This document shows, one piece after another, positions 1 to 7,967 of a stretch of DNA of 58,774 nt. The stretch lies in the NCBI GenBank assembly GCA_003353955.1, contig PIVJ01000008.1, positions 1-58,774 on the forward strand, in the 5' to 3' direction. Numbering within the stretch: position 1 is the first letter of the stretch; the number at the start of each line of letters is the position of its first letter. A program made the translations under genes and the position numbers. The notes beneath the pieces are model-generated. The model searched no databases, was not told the DNA's origin, and saw only the letters and a list, made by a program, of their open reading frames with translations. The stretch comes from Bacteroidota bacterium. Its GTDB lineage: Bacteria > Bacteroidota > Bacteroidia > Bacteroidales > GCA-2711565.

Positions 1-68
1 TAATCCAAACATTGCTCCTCGGTGGTGAACATTTTCTCAAATTCAATTTGATTCTCGGGAATTTTCAT
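1..68 (-). CDS. IS1595-family transposase, N-terminal fragment
   Basis: Only the first 22 codons are visible, starting at an ATG at 66-68 and running off the left edge. They read MKIPENQIEFEKMF then TTEEQCLD. This matches the opening of IS1595/ISXO2 transposases, where a phrase like MF-x-TEE-x-C precedes a zinc-ribbon domain and the DDE/DDNK catalytic core. Those domains lie outside the window, so I cannot tell whether the gene is intact. The call rests on family memory of a short N-terminus. Confidence 0.55.
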   Translation of the reverse strand, partial: MKIPENQIEFEKMFTTEEQCLD

Positions 69-160
69 AACCCCCGAAATTACTGCATTTTCTAATATGT
101 GTTAAGTGCATACCCCATAATTCTTTATACTGAGACCCCCTTTATCTATACCCCTCTATG
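1..160 (-). mobile_element. 5' end of an IS1595-like insertion sequence (cut by window edge)
   Basis: The first 68 bases encode the start of an IS1595/ISXO2-type transposase. The upstream ~90 bases are rich in GGGG tracts (read on the minus strand) and could hold the terminal inverted repeat. The outer border is not certain, because the other end of the element is outside the window. The element abuts the repeat that starts at 168. Confidence 0.45.
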
Positions 161-167
161 TCATTAT

Positions 168-290
168 ATCAGTGAGACTTTGATTTTGTAAAACAAAATT
201 AATTAGGCAACGTGATATTCCCCACCCCTTGGGGCGAAATAAAACAGAACCCATCATGATAGCCCGTCCGCTTGCGGCGGGGAGTTTCAT
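168..290 (+). repeat. ~123-bp intergenic repeat, copy 1
   Basis: This repeat begins ATCAGTGAGACTTTGATTTT and ends in a GC-rich hairpin (CCCGTCCGC TT GCGGCGGG) followed by GAGTTTCAT. An inverted, slightly diverged copy lies at 1809-1932, and the first ~48 bases recur at 34581-34628. Inside are two smaller inverted repeats, ATTTTGT-aaa-ACAAAAT and CCCCA...TGGGG. No coding potential is evident. It looks like a dispersed hairpin-rich intergenic or MITE-like element. Confidence 0.8.
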
Positions 291-330
291 TTAATAATAC
301 AAGAATATAAGATATTAAAGAACACAAAGA

Positions 331-921
331 TTATATTCGATGTGTGATTGCTAAGTAATTAATCAGTTTTTGCATGGCAATGGCGCGGTGACTAATGTTG
401 TTTTTTTCATCCAGTTCCATTTCTGCAAATGTTTTTTTATACCCCTCGGGGATAAAAACCGGATCATATCCAAAGCCCATGCTTCCTTTTTTTAACTTAG
501 ATATCTTGCCTTTTATTATTCCTTCAAAATAAATTTCTTTATCATTTATTATTAGTGAGATTACTGTTCTAAACCTGGCATTTCGATTGGATTTATTCTT
601 TAAATTTTCAAGAAGCTTTTGAATGTTTTTTTCTGCATTATTTTCTTCTCCCGCATAACGTGCGGAATATACTCCCGGCAGTCCGTCTAATGTTTCAACT
701 TCAAGCCCTGTATCATCAGCAAAACAATTTAAGTTAAATCTTTTATAGATCAAGGAAGATTTTATTAAAGCATTCCCTTCGAGGGTATCGCTTGTTTCGT
801 CAATATCTTCTTCAAACCCAATATCCCTGAGACTTAGAATCTCAAATTGATCAGTAAGTATCTTTTTAATCTCAGTAATTTTATTTGCATTTTTCGTGGC
901 AAATACCATTTTATCCTTCAT
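331..921 (-). CDS. rdgB: RdgB/HAM1 family non-canonical purine NTP pyrophosphatase
   Basis: It hydrolyses dITP, XTP and ITP to the monophosphate plus pyrophosphate, keeping deaminated purines out of DNA and RNA. The 196-residue length is normal. The nucleotide-binding opening [11 protein letters not shown] is at residues 8-18, the ADDTGLEV motif at 68-75, GVYSARYAG at 83-91, GFGYDPVF at 149-156 and the terminal SHR at 177-179. All expected motifs are present. It lies 27 bases downstream of a small exported-protein gene on the same strand, so the two may be co-transcribed. The pair is flanked by inverted copies of a ~123-bp repeat, an unusual setting for a housekeeping gene. Confidence 0.96.
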   Translation of the reverse strand: MKDKMVFATKNANKITEIKKILTDQFEILSLRDIGFEEDIDETSDTLEGNALIKSSLIYKRFNLNCFADDTGLEVETLDGLPGVYSARYAGEENNAEKNIQKLLENLKNKSNRNARFRTVISLIINDKEIYFEGIIKGKISKLKKGSMGFGYDPVFIPEGYKKTFAEMELDEKNNISHRAIAMQKLINYLAITHRI

Positions 922-948
922 GTTTTATAATGATTTAACTTGATTGGT

Positions 949-1377
949 TTAATAAAGTCTCTTGTCTTTTAATTGGTCAAGAATGAACTTTTTATCAGTG
1001 AAGTTCGAATTTAAGATAATATTTATATACTTAGTACTTTCAGAAGGTCTTGGAAAGTATAATAGAAAACTTAACTTTTCACCAACCCATTTAAAATCAT
1101 AGGCGTCGGGGCAGACGGGTATGCCTTCACTATATGAAAGCATATGTTTAGCATTAGTTAAAACATCCTGAATAAATATATCTTTGTCTATACGAAAATT
1201 GCCACCTATTATTTTATTTTCGATGGTGAGTTTTATCAGCATATAATTTGATGTCAGTGATATACTTTCAACTACCGTCGGATGACTTGCAACAGCAAAG
1301 TTTGGATTGAGTATTTCCTGAGCTTGCATTATAGTTGTGTGAAGCAATATCAGCGATAATAAAATATTATTTCTCAT
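949..1377 (-). CDS. Small exported protein of unknown function (142 aa)
   Basis: I chose the ATG at 1375-1377 because it gives a clean signal peptide (MRNNILLSLILLHTTIMQAQ); an upstream in-frame start would add 19 residues ahead of it. The mature part is a single small domain with alternating beta-strand character and one cysteine, in the phrase SEGIPVCPDAYDFKWVGEKL at about residues 85-104. Similar phrases occur, as far as I recall, in uncharacterised Bacteroidota periplasmic proteins, but I cannot name a family. It sits upstream of rdgB and downstream of the porin remnant on the same strand, inside the repeat-flanked segment. Confidence 0.65.
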   Translation of the reverse strand: MRNNILLSLILLHTTIMQAQEILNPNFAVASHPTVVESISLTSNYMLIKLTIENKIIGGNFRIDKDIFIQDVLTNAKHMLSYSEGIPVCPDAYDFKWVGEKLSFLLYFPRPSESTKYINIILNSNFTDKKFILDQLKDKRLY

Positions 1378-1508
1378 ATATGAAATTCTAAATTGAGATA
1401 CTGATTTTATGTGTCTGAGTTCAAAATTAATCAATCATGGATAACAACGGTAATAAAAAATCGTAGAGATACTTTCACGGTGTTTTTCAAGATTATAATT
1501 TAGGTTTG

Positions 1509-1808
1509 TTATTTTAATGTTGAAAAGTCAATACCGATGGCAAAAACCAAATTGTCTTTACTACAACTTCAGTGTATGGTATAGCATTTCCGCCTAAATC
1601 ACGTGACTTATTATAGGTGGCAGTTGTATATTTTGTATAGGCTACACCCCAAATTTAGGGTAATAGTTTCACTAAGTTTATATGCGCCACCAAAACCACC
1701 TGAATTGCTAGATAATGAATGACTAATATCAGACATAAAATTTTCATTTGCACCGGTAACAGTTCTAAAATATCTACCACTAATTAAGAATTTATCAGAG
1801 ATTTGATA
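1509..1808 (-). pseudogene. Remnant of an OmpP1/FadL/TodX-type outer-membrane protein (3' part)
   Basis: The minus strand reads LHYQISDKFLISGRYFRT, then SLSSNSGGFGGAYKLSETI and TLNLG. This is the strand-turn-strand pattern of the C-terminal barrel in FadL-like porins. The reading frame then shifts twice: near 1650 the text continues in another frame as YTKYTTATYNKSRDLGGN, and near 1550 it returns to NLVFAIGIDFSTLK plus stop. The 5' part is missing and the coding text begins exactly where repeat copy 2 ends. I infer that repeat insertion or recombination removed the upstream two thirds, followed by frameshift decay. Confidence 0.7.
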
Positions 1809-1932
1809 ATGAAGCTCCCCGCCGCAAGCGGACGGGATATCATGATGGACTTTTATTTTATTTCGTCCCAAGAGGTGGGGAGTATCACTTCGCCTAATTA
1901 ATTTTGTTTCACAAAATCAAAGTCTCACTGAT
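1809..1932 (-). repeat. ~123-bp intergenic repeat, copy 2 (inverted relative to copy 1)
   Basis: Read on the minus strand it repeats copy 1 (168-290) almost throughout: the same ATCAGTGAGACTTTGATTTT opening, the GGCGAAGTGATA segment, the ATCATGAT palindrome and the GC hairpin. A few substitutions separate the copies. It lies between the porin remnant and a decayed membrane-protein fragment, breaking both reading frames. Confidence 0.8.
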
Positions 1933-2093
1933 TCAAAAGTAATTTCTTCCAGTCTTGATAATTTCCAGATTAAGAAAAAATAAAATTGCAAAAAAGGTAC
2001 GCCTATCCAGAAAGGTAAAAGCGCAAATCCAATTAAGCCCAGCAAGGAAAACACAAAATTAAGCAAGGCTATTGAGATGGCAACGATTGAGTA
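1917..2093 (-). pseudogene. Decayed membrane-protein fragment
   Basis: A 58-codon open stretch reads SIVAISIALLNFVFSLLGL and then FALLPFWIGVPFLQFYFFLI, followed by WKLSRLEEI. That is two strong hydrophobic helices with a cationic tail, as in a real membrane protein. It has no plausible start: a stop lies just upstream, and the same frame resumes before it (ILIDQRIYWRL). It terminates only after running into the repeat at 1932. I read it as a leftover of a larger gene and cannot name the family. Confidence 0.4.
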
Positions 2094-2212
2094 TTATAAC
2101 CTCCAATAAATTCGCTGATCTATTAAAATGTTAAAAAGATTGGTTCCCTGCTATCTTCATTCTTCATCGCAAAAACTGATACAATTGTTGTTTGGCAGTT
2201 GATAGATAAGTA

Positions 2213-2893
2213 TTAAATAATTTCCCAATTAATCTTCTGTTTACTTGATTTCTCCAATATCTCATTCGTTTTCGAGAAATGTTTACATCCAAAGAATCCT
2301 CGATTAGCGGAAAATGGTGAAGGATGTGCAGCGGTTAAAACAGCATGCTTTGATGTATCGATAAGTTCTTTTTTGGAGATTGCAAAGTTACCCCATAATA
2401 AAAAAATTAACTGATCTCGATGCATTGAGAGTTTCTGAATTACAGCATCTGTAAAATGCTCCCATCCTTTATTCTGATGTGAGCCAGCTTGATGAGCTCG
2501 AACTGTCAAGGTCGCATTTAACAATAAAACACCTTGTTGTGCCCAAGCTTCTAGGTTGCCATCCATTGGAATTTCAAACCCTAAATCACCCTTCATTTCT
2601 TTGAAAATATTAATTAGCGAAGGAGGTTTCCTAATTCCTCTGGCAACAGAAAAACACAAGCCATGAGCCTGACCAACGCCATGATAAGGATCTTGTCCAA
2701 TGACCACTACTTTAACATCGGTAAATGGTGTAAAGTTAAAGGCTGAAAAGATTTGATTACCCGGTGGATAAATTGTGAATTGTTTTCTCTCTTCAACTAG
2801 AAACTGCTTCAATTCAGAAAAATAAAGAGCTTTAAACTCATCACTAAGTATAGTTCGCCAGCTTTCTTCTATTTGAGGGTTACTATTTTGCAT
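2213..2893 (-). CDS. ung: Uracil-DNA glycosylase, family 1
   Basis: It removes uracil from DNA as the first step of base-excision repair. The 226-residue length is typical. The water-activating loop GQDPYHG is at residues 66-72 (catalytic Asp68), and the DNA-intercalating loop HPSPFS starts at His190. The LLWGNFA beta-strand and the LLLNATLTVR uracil-recognition segment (Asn126) are also present. It is transcribed divergently from the small lipoprotein at 2998, and the decayed fragment lies just downstream. Confidence 0.97.
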   Translation of the reverse strand: MQNSNPQIEESWRTILSDEFKALYFSELKQFLVEERKQFTIYPPGNQIFSAFNFTPFTDVKVVVIGQDPYHGVGQAHGLCFSVARGIRKPPSLINIFKEMKGDLGFEIPMDGNLEAWAQQGVLLLNATLTVRAHQAGSHQNKGWEHFTDAVIQKLSMHRDQLIFLLWGNFAISKKELIDTSKHAVLTAAHPSPFSANRGFFGCKHFSKTNEILEKSSKQKINWEII

Positions 2894-2939
2894 GAATGAT
2901 TTTACTTAATTTGGTGAGTGCAATAAATTTATTTTTTCT

Positions 2940-2969
2940 TTGTTAATAAGATTAAAAACTGTTACTTTG
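2940..2969 (+). promoter_or_regulatory. Candidate Bacteroidota promoter of the small lipoprotein gene
   Basis: TTG at 2940-2942 is followed after 19 bases by TTACTTTG at 2962-2969, one mismatch from the TAnnTTTG -7 box. The expected start is about 2975, giving a ~20-base leader before the ATG at 2998. Confidence 0.4.
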
Positions 2970-2997
2970 TGTTAACTGTGGTTTTAAATGTAAAGTT

Positions 2998-3129
2998 ATG
3001 AAAAAAATAATAGTCCTATTATTGGCATTTGTTTTCATCGGGTTAATCGCGTCATCTTGCAAATCATCATCACAATTATGCCCTGCATATGGGGAAGATC
3101 AAAAGTATCGTACAGAGCGTAGACAATAA
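2998..3129 (+). CDS. Small lipoprotein (43 aa)
   Basis: The short ORF begins MKKIIVLLLAFVFIGLIASS and then has Cys21, a classic type II signal with lipobox ASSC. The mature peptide is only about 23 residues, KSSSQLCPAYGEDQKYRTER plus RQ, with one further cysteine in a CPAYG motif. I recall CPAY-containing mini-lipoproteins in Bacteroidota but know no function. A promoter-like TTG-N19-TTACTTTG lies 29 bases upstream. It stands alone between divergent ung and the downstream peptidase gene. Very short genes of this type are easily missed by gene callers. Confidence 0.65.
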   Translation: MKKIIVLLLAFVFIGLIASSCKSSSQLCPAYGEDQKYRTERRQ

Positions 3130-3328
3130 TTAAACTATCTGTCAAACCTAACATTTCAATCAATTCTCAATATAGGAATTTGGAGTTCTTGTAAAGTCGA
3201 AAGTAGCGGCTAAATTATTTTGGTCGGTAATAAATCAGTATTTGTCGTTTTAATACCCTAACTTATTTTCGATTAAAATAAGAACTAAATTTGTATCTAA
3301 TTAATCATGAATTAAAAAATACTTCAAT

Positions 3329-4501
3329 ATGAAACTATCAGCTATACGATTATCATTAATTAGTGTTTTATTAGTGACCGCTTTAGTTTTGAACGCACAA
3401 AACAAAAAGAAGGGAGCTAAAGAAGATAACACAATCAAATTTGAAACTTTAACAAAAGTTAAAACCAGTCCGGTAAAAAGCCAGGCTCGAACGGGTACTT
3501 GTTGGGATTATGCAACAACTTCATTTATCGAATCAGAATTACTTAGAATGGGTAAAGGCGAGTTTGACCTTTCAGAAATGTATACTGTCAGAAATACGTA
3601 TCCACGGAAGGCATTAAAATTTATTCGATTTCATGGTGCTTTCACTTTTGGACAGGGAGGTCAGGCACATGACGTATTTGACACCTGGCGCAAATTTGGC
3701 ATGGTACCTGAAGAGGCTTATACCGGGTTGAAGCTCGGATTACCAACACATAATCATAGTGAAATGGTTTCGGTATTGCAAGGATATTTAACAACAGTTA
3801 AAGCCAGAAAGAGTGGAATAATTACACCAGTTTGGCAAAAGGCTTATGATGCTCTTTTGGATGTATACCTTGGGGAAAATCCTGAATCGTTTGACTATAA
3901 GGGAGTGAATTACACCCCTGTATCATTTGCAAAACAGTTGGGAATCAATCCTGATGATTATATTGAATTTACATCTTATGCACTTTATCCAATGTGGGAA
4001 AAATGTATCATTGAAGTGCCGGATAATTGGTCGCTTGAAGAATATTATAATGTACCACTTGATGATTTTATGAATATTATGTACAACTCCTTAGAGGAAG
4101 GCTACAGTATTGCCTGGGATGGAGATGTGAGTGACAAATATCTTTCATTTCATGTAGGAGTCGCAATTGTCCCTGAAGTAGAGTATTCTGACGCTTCGAA
4201 AGAAACTATTAAAGATTTCTTAAATCGACCTCAAGATGAAAAATTTATTGATCAGAAAACTCGAGATCAGGCATTTATTGATTATACAACTACTGATGAT
4301 CACTTAATGCATATAACAGGTGTGGCAAAAGATCAGAATGGTCATAAGTATTTTCTGACGAAAAACTCACACGGTACCGATCGGGCTTATGGAGGATACC
4401 TATATATGTCAGATTCTTTCGTCAGGCTCAGAACAATTGCAGTATTAGTTCATAAGGATGTAATTCCTTCAAAGATTAAAACAAAATTTGGAATAAAATA
4501 A
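3329..4501 (+). CDS. Secreted papain-like (C1 family, bleomycin hydrolase-type) cysteine peptidase
   Basis: A signal peptide (residues 1-24, ending LVLNAQ) shows export to the periplasm or surface. The catalytic set of C1 peptidases is visible: oxyanion Gln52 and nucleophile Cys58 in SQARTGTCWDYA, His328 in LMHITGV, and Asn346 in TKNSHG. The 390-residue length and the insertion between Cys and His resemble bleomycin hydrolase/aminopeptidase C, which is normally cytoplasmic. An exported version is common in Bacteroidota and presumably helps degrade peptides. It is monocistronic and converges on batE. A -7 like box TAAATTTG lies at 3286-3293. Confidence 0.9.
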   Translation: MKLSAIRLSLISVLLVTALVLNAQNKKKGAKEDNTIKFETLTKVKTSPVKSQARTGTCWDYATTSFIESELLRMGKGEFDLSEMYTVRNTYPRKALKFIRFHGAFTFGQGGQAHDVFDTWRKFGMVPEEAYTGLKLGLPTHNHSEMVSVLQGYLTTVKARKSGIITPVWQKAYDALLDVYLGENPESFDYKGVNYTPVSFAKQLGINPDDYIEFTSYALYPMWEKCIIEVPDNWSLEEYYNVPLDDFMNIMYNSLEEGYSIAWDGDVSDKYLSFHVGVAIVPEVEYSDASKETIKDFLNRPQDEKFIDQKTRDQAFIDYTTTDDHLMHITGVAKDQNGHKYFLTKNSHGTDRAYGGYLYMSDSFVRLRTIAVLVHKDVIPSKIKTKFGIK

Positions 4502-4529
4502 CCAGTAAGAATATAAACGTGGTTGGTTG

Positions 4530-5288
4530 TTAAATGAGCTGTGTCGACTTTTTTTTCAGCCAGCCAATACTCCCATTCGCAATCCTAATCTCATACCAAT
4601 CATCTAATTCGTCAGAAATAAAAACTTTGGTGCCTTCGTGAATTACGAATAAATCAACACTATTGGCGTTTGGCGAACTTTTAATAGTTACGGTTGCTTC
4701 AAATACAATGGCCTCTTTTTGCTCAACTGAGTAATAATATTTTTGGTAAGATAATGTAAAAGAAAGCAGGGTTACAAGTAGAAGTAATCCACCAAAAATG
4801 AAGAATATCTTTTTAATAAATCTTACGTTTGAAAGCAGATAAATACTGATGAAGATTAAGGTTAGGATAAAAAATCCTATGGTCAATTTGGCCCATCCGT
4901 TTGCCGAAAACATATTATAAAAACTATTCCACCAATTTTTAAAGAATAATTCAGGAAAATCTTCAATGTTATCCACAATTTGCGTATTGGCTACATTAAG
5001 ATTATAATTAATGTCCGCATCATTTGGTTTTAGCTTTTTAGCTTTTTCGTAATGCAATATCGCCGAAGGAAGGTTATTCATTTTAAAATAAGCATTCCCC
5101 AGGTTGTAGTAAATTTCAACTGATTCAAATCCGTTTGAGAGAATATTATTGTATGACTTGATCGCTTCATTATAAAGTCCGGCATCGTATTGTGAAGCTG
5201 CCAAAGAAATTATAGAATCGTTTAAGTTTGAAGTAAATCCAAACTCTATCGAACTGAACAAAACCAATATCAATACTAATCTTTTCAT
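4530..5288 (-). CDS. batE: BatE: TPR and SH3-like membrane protein
   Basis: This is the last gene of the bat cluster. A signal peptide is followed by tetratricopeptide repeats at about residues 28-100 (GLYNEAIKSYNNIL, NLPSAILHYEKAKKLKPND). Two transmembrane helices follow near 131-151 and 162-178, then a C-terminal SH3-like domain (about 190-250, ending GWLKKKSTQLI). TPR plus SH3 architecture is characteristic of BatE. The protein is probably a periplasm-facing scaffold of the MoxR/Bat complex. A gap of ~96 bases separates it from batD. Confidence 0.88.
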   Translation of the reverse strand: MKRLVLILVLFSSIEFGFTSNLNDSIISLAASQYDAGLYNEAIKSYNNILSNGFESVEIYYNLGNAYFKMNNLPSAILHYEKAKKLKPNDADINYNLNVANTQIVDNIEDFPELFFKNWWNSFYNMFSANGWAKLTIGFFILTLIFISIYLLSNVRFIKKIFFIFGGLLLLVTLLSFTLSYQKYYYSVEQKEAIVFEATVTIKSSPNANSVDLFVIHEGTKVFISDELDDWYEIRIANGSIGWLKKKSTQLI

Positions 5289-5384
5289 TTGTTTGAAATT
5301 TGGTAATACTTATTATTTGCCACTTATATTTTAATTATCCCCTCATTTGTCTCAATTCAAAAAACATAAGTGTTTCATGGATTG

Positions 5385-7217
5385 TTATTTTAATTCGCGT
5401 TCAATTTTACTAATAATTTCCAAGGCCTCATTATAAATAATCTCCATTGTAGATTCAGGGTTACCTGGAGCAAATCTGGCAAAGTCACAATGGTTTAAGG
5501 TCTCGATAAACTGATTAATTGTTTTTTTATTTACTTCCTTATCAAGCAGTTTATCATTGACCGACTCTTTTGAAAGTTCAGCCTGCGGGATGTTAAATTT
5601 GTCGCTTAGATATCCCCATAAAGCCTTTGAAATTTCATTATAAAATTCAGTTGTTTTTTTTGTGCCCAAGTATTCTTGCGCATGTTTTAGATTTTTACGG
5701 GCAACCTTGGTCGCACGTTTGTGACGCATGAGAGATTGATTACTTAATTTTTTGGACTGTTGTTTCCAAAGTATAATCAATAAAATAAATATAATAAACG
5801 GGATGACGAACCAAAGGATGAAATCGAAGGTATTAAATAGAAAGTAATTGATTTTATACAATTCAAAATTTCCTGTTTTGATGTGATGAATATCTGTTCC
5901 AATATATTGAATGTCTTCCTGACTTGCTCCACTATAAGTTATTCCAGCCTGATAGTTGTCTCCTTTCTCAACCCTCAATTCAAATGCAGGTGAGGTGATT
6001 GTTTGATATGAATTATTTTGCGGGCTAAAATAAGTGAATGAAACGGGGTTAATATTAAAATTCCCGGGATTGCGTGGGATTAACAGGTAATCAAATTTTC
6101 TTGTTCCGGAAATTCCGGTAGCCGAATTGCGGTTTATACTATTCGATATTTTAGGTTCAAAAACTTCAATATCAGGTGGAAAATTAATATTTAACTGGTC
6201 AATTAATTCAATGTTTCCGGAACCGGATAATGTAAATTCTAAATTTACAGCATCATTTGTTTTAAGTTCGGTTTTATCTATTGTCCTGTTAAAAGTAAAT
6301 TCACCAACCGCACCTGAAAAATTTACCGGCTTATTAGATTCAGGTAATGGTTTTACACTTATGGTTATAAGATTTGATTCTAATATTTTTTGAATATTAC
6401 GGGTGCCCCCAAAAAATGGATCATCAAAAAAACTGTCTAGCAATGAGTTTGAATTTCTTCGGTTCGCCTGCTTAATTTGAGCGATGCATTGCAGCTCCAT
6501 TGCATCGATGGTAAGTTCTCCGCTTTTTTGAGGAAAGAGTGCAAACTTTCTGAGCTCGGCGGTCACATATTGTTCCCCATCAATCACTTCATTATCCTGC
6601 TTTAATACACCCTGTGGATTTAATAAATCTTTCATCCAGAAGCCCTGAAAACTAGATTGCTTGTTTATGCTAATTTGAGCAATGGGAACTTTGGTATAAA
6701 TTTTATAAGTTAGAATTACTTGCTCTCCCTGATAAGGATTTCGTTTATTAACTGAAGCCCTGATGAACAGATCGTTTTCAGAGAGCTCTCTTTGAGTTTG
6801 TGTTGTCACGGAACCCGGATTTGTATTCTTTCGTACCGGTTTTTTTGTAACGGTAATACTAAGTTTGTTGGTTTGGTATTCTTTTCCATCAACACTCACT
6901 TTTGCTGGAGCCACCGTAAAGCTACCTTCTGAAACAGCTCGAAGATAATAAGTGAAGGTGTTAGAAGTTGATTGAGACATCTTACCATTGATATTTGAAT
7001 AGCTTGTATTGGTAGATAAATTTGGACCTGAGAGGACTTTTATCCCGGGAAAAGCCGGGCCTACAAAATTTGTTCCCTGCCTATTGATGGTAAAGCGAAT
7101 TAAAAACTGCTCACCAACAGCAACATTAGTCTGGCCGGAAGCTTCAAAAGCAACCTTTTGAGAGAAGCTGCTAGAAACTGTAAAGAATAATAATATGACT
7201 GCCAGTATTTTTTTCAT
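5385..7217 (-). CDS. batD: BatD: oxygen-tolerance protein, periplasmic domains with C-terminal membrane anchor
   Basis: The 610-residue protein has a signal peptide (residues 1-19) and a long beta-rich region with immunoglobulin-like repeats (phrases such as NPYQGEQVILTYKIYTKV and LKTNDAVNLEFTLSGSGN). A transmembrane helix near 460-482 is followed by a basic helical cytoplasmic tail. This is the BatD architecture known from the Bacteroides aerotolerance operon. It lies between batC and batE with close spacing on the batC side (29 bases). The biochemical role of BatD is not established. Confidence 0.92.
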   Translation of the reverse strand: MKKILAVILLFFTVSSSFSQKVAFEASGQTNVAVGEQFLIRFTINRQGTNFVGPAFPGIKVLSGPNLSTNTSYSNINGKMSQSTSNTFTYYLRAVSEGSFTVAPAKVSVDGKEYQTNKLSITVTKKPVRKNTNPGSVTTQTQRELSENDLFIRASVNKRNPYQGEQVILTYKIYTKVPIAQISINKQSSFQGFWMKDLLNPQGVLKQDNEVIDGEQYVTAELRKFALFPQKSGELTIDAMELQCIAQIKQANRRNSNSLLDSFFDDPFFGGTRNIQKILESNLITISVKPLPESNKPVNFSGAVGEFTFNRTIDKTELKTNDAVNLEFTLSGSGNIELIDQLNINFPPDIEVFEPKISNSINRNSATGISGTRKFDYLLIPRNPGNFNINPVSFTYFSPQNNSYQTITSPAFELRVEKGDNYQAGITYSGASQEDIQYIGTDIHHIKTGNFELYKINYFLFNTFDFILWFVIPFIIFILLIILWKQQSKKLSNQSLMRHKRATKVARKNLKHAQEYLGTKKTTEFYNEISKALWGYLSDKFNIPQAELSKESVNDKLLDKEVNKKTINQFIETLNHCDFARFAPGNPESTMEIIYNEALEIISKIERELK

Positions 7218-7246
7218 AAATCAAGCAAAATTAACAATTATTGCGA

Positions 7247-7957
7247 CTACCAATCTTTTTCTTTTTTCTTTGATTCCGTAGCATCTGCCTTTTCCTTTTT
7301 AAGTTTTTCTATGGTTTTCTTTTCTTTATTTTTTAATGCTTCGAGTATTCGTTCAGCATCCTGTTTCGATATTTGTTTGGGTTGAGGTTGCTGTTTATTT
7401 TCTTCCTCTCGATCTCCTTTCTGATCTTGGTTTTGTTCATCTTTTTTTTGCTCCTGATCCTCAGGCTGATCTTGATTCTTCTCTTGTTGATCCTCATTTT
7501 GATCCTGATTCTTGTCTTGATTCTCTTGTTCCTGCTGTTCCTTTAGTTTCTGCCTTGCATATTCCAAATTATATTTGGTGTCCATATCATTCGGATTGTT
7601 ACGCAGTGCATTTTTGTATGAATCAATACTTTCCTGATACTTTTCGGATTCGAGTAAAGAATTACCCAGGTTATGAAATACTTCCGATTTTTGATTGGCA
7701 TCTAAGGTAGTTTTAGATATTTTATCAAAAATCTCAGAGGACTCTTCATAATTTTCCTGTAAGTAAAGTGCATCACCTAAATTAAACTCACCTTTGACCG
7801 AATTATTATTTAGTTCCAGCGATTTACGATAGTTTATTTCAGCTTCTTTATACTTCCCATTCTTAAATTCAGAATTACCTTTTCTGATCAGCTTCGCTTC
7901 TTTTTGAGCAACTGAAAGTAAGGGTAAAAGCATGAGAATTATTAATATTTGTTTCAT
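7247..7957 (-). CDS. batC: BatC: exported TPR protein with Gln/Glu-rich tail
   Basis: I prefer the ATG at 7955-7957, which gives the signal peptide MKQILIILMLLPLLSVAQ; a start 18 bases upstream would overlap batB. Three or more tetratricopeptide repeats follow (NGKYKEAEINYRKSLELNN, SEKYQESIDSYKNALRNNPN). After these comes a low-complexity stretch of Gln, Asp, Glu and Lys and a highly charged C-terminus ending KKEKDW. This matches BatC, a TPR partner of the two VWA proteins. The repetitive codons explain why the opposite strand is also open here. Confidence 0.9.
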   Translation of the reverse strand: MKQILIILMLLPLLSVAQKEAKLIRKGNSEFKNGKYKEAEINYRKSLELNNNSVKGEFNLGDALYLQENYEESSEIFDKISKTTLDANQKSEVFHNLGNSLLESEKYQESIDSYKNALRNNPNDMDTKYNLEYARQKLKEQQEQENQDKNQDQNEDQQEKNQDQPEDQEQKKDEQNQDQKGDREEENKQQPQPKQISKQDAERILEALKNKEKKTIEKLKKEKADATESKKKEKDW

Positions 7958-7967
7958 TTGAATAGTT

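Noticed and set aside
1611-1871. 86-residue ORF taken as a real gene
   Set aside because: Its first 20 codons come from the repeat and the rest is the porin remnant before a frameshift; the joined frame is an artefact.
7336-7710. 124-codon open frame on the plus strand opposite batC
   Set aside because: It is a shadow of the Gln/Glu/Asp-rich repeats of batC, whose codons have no stops on the other strand.
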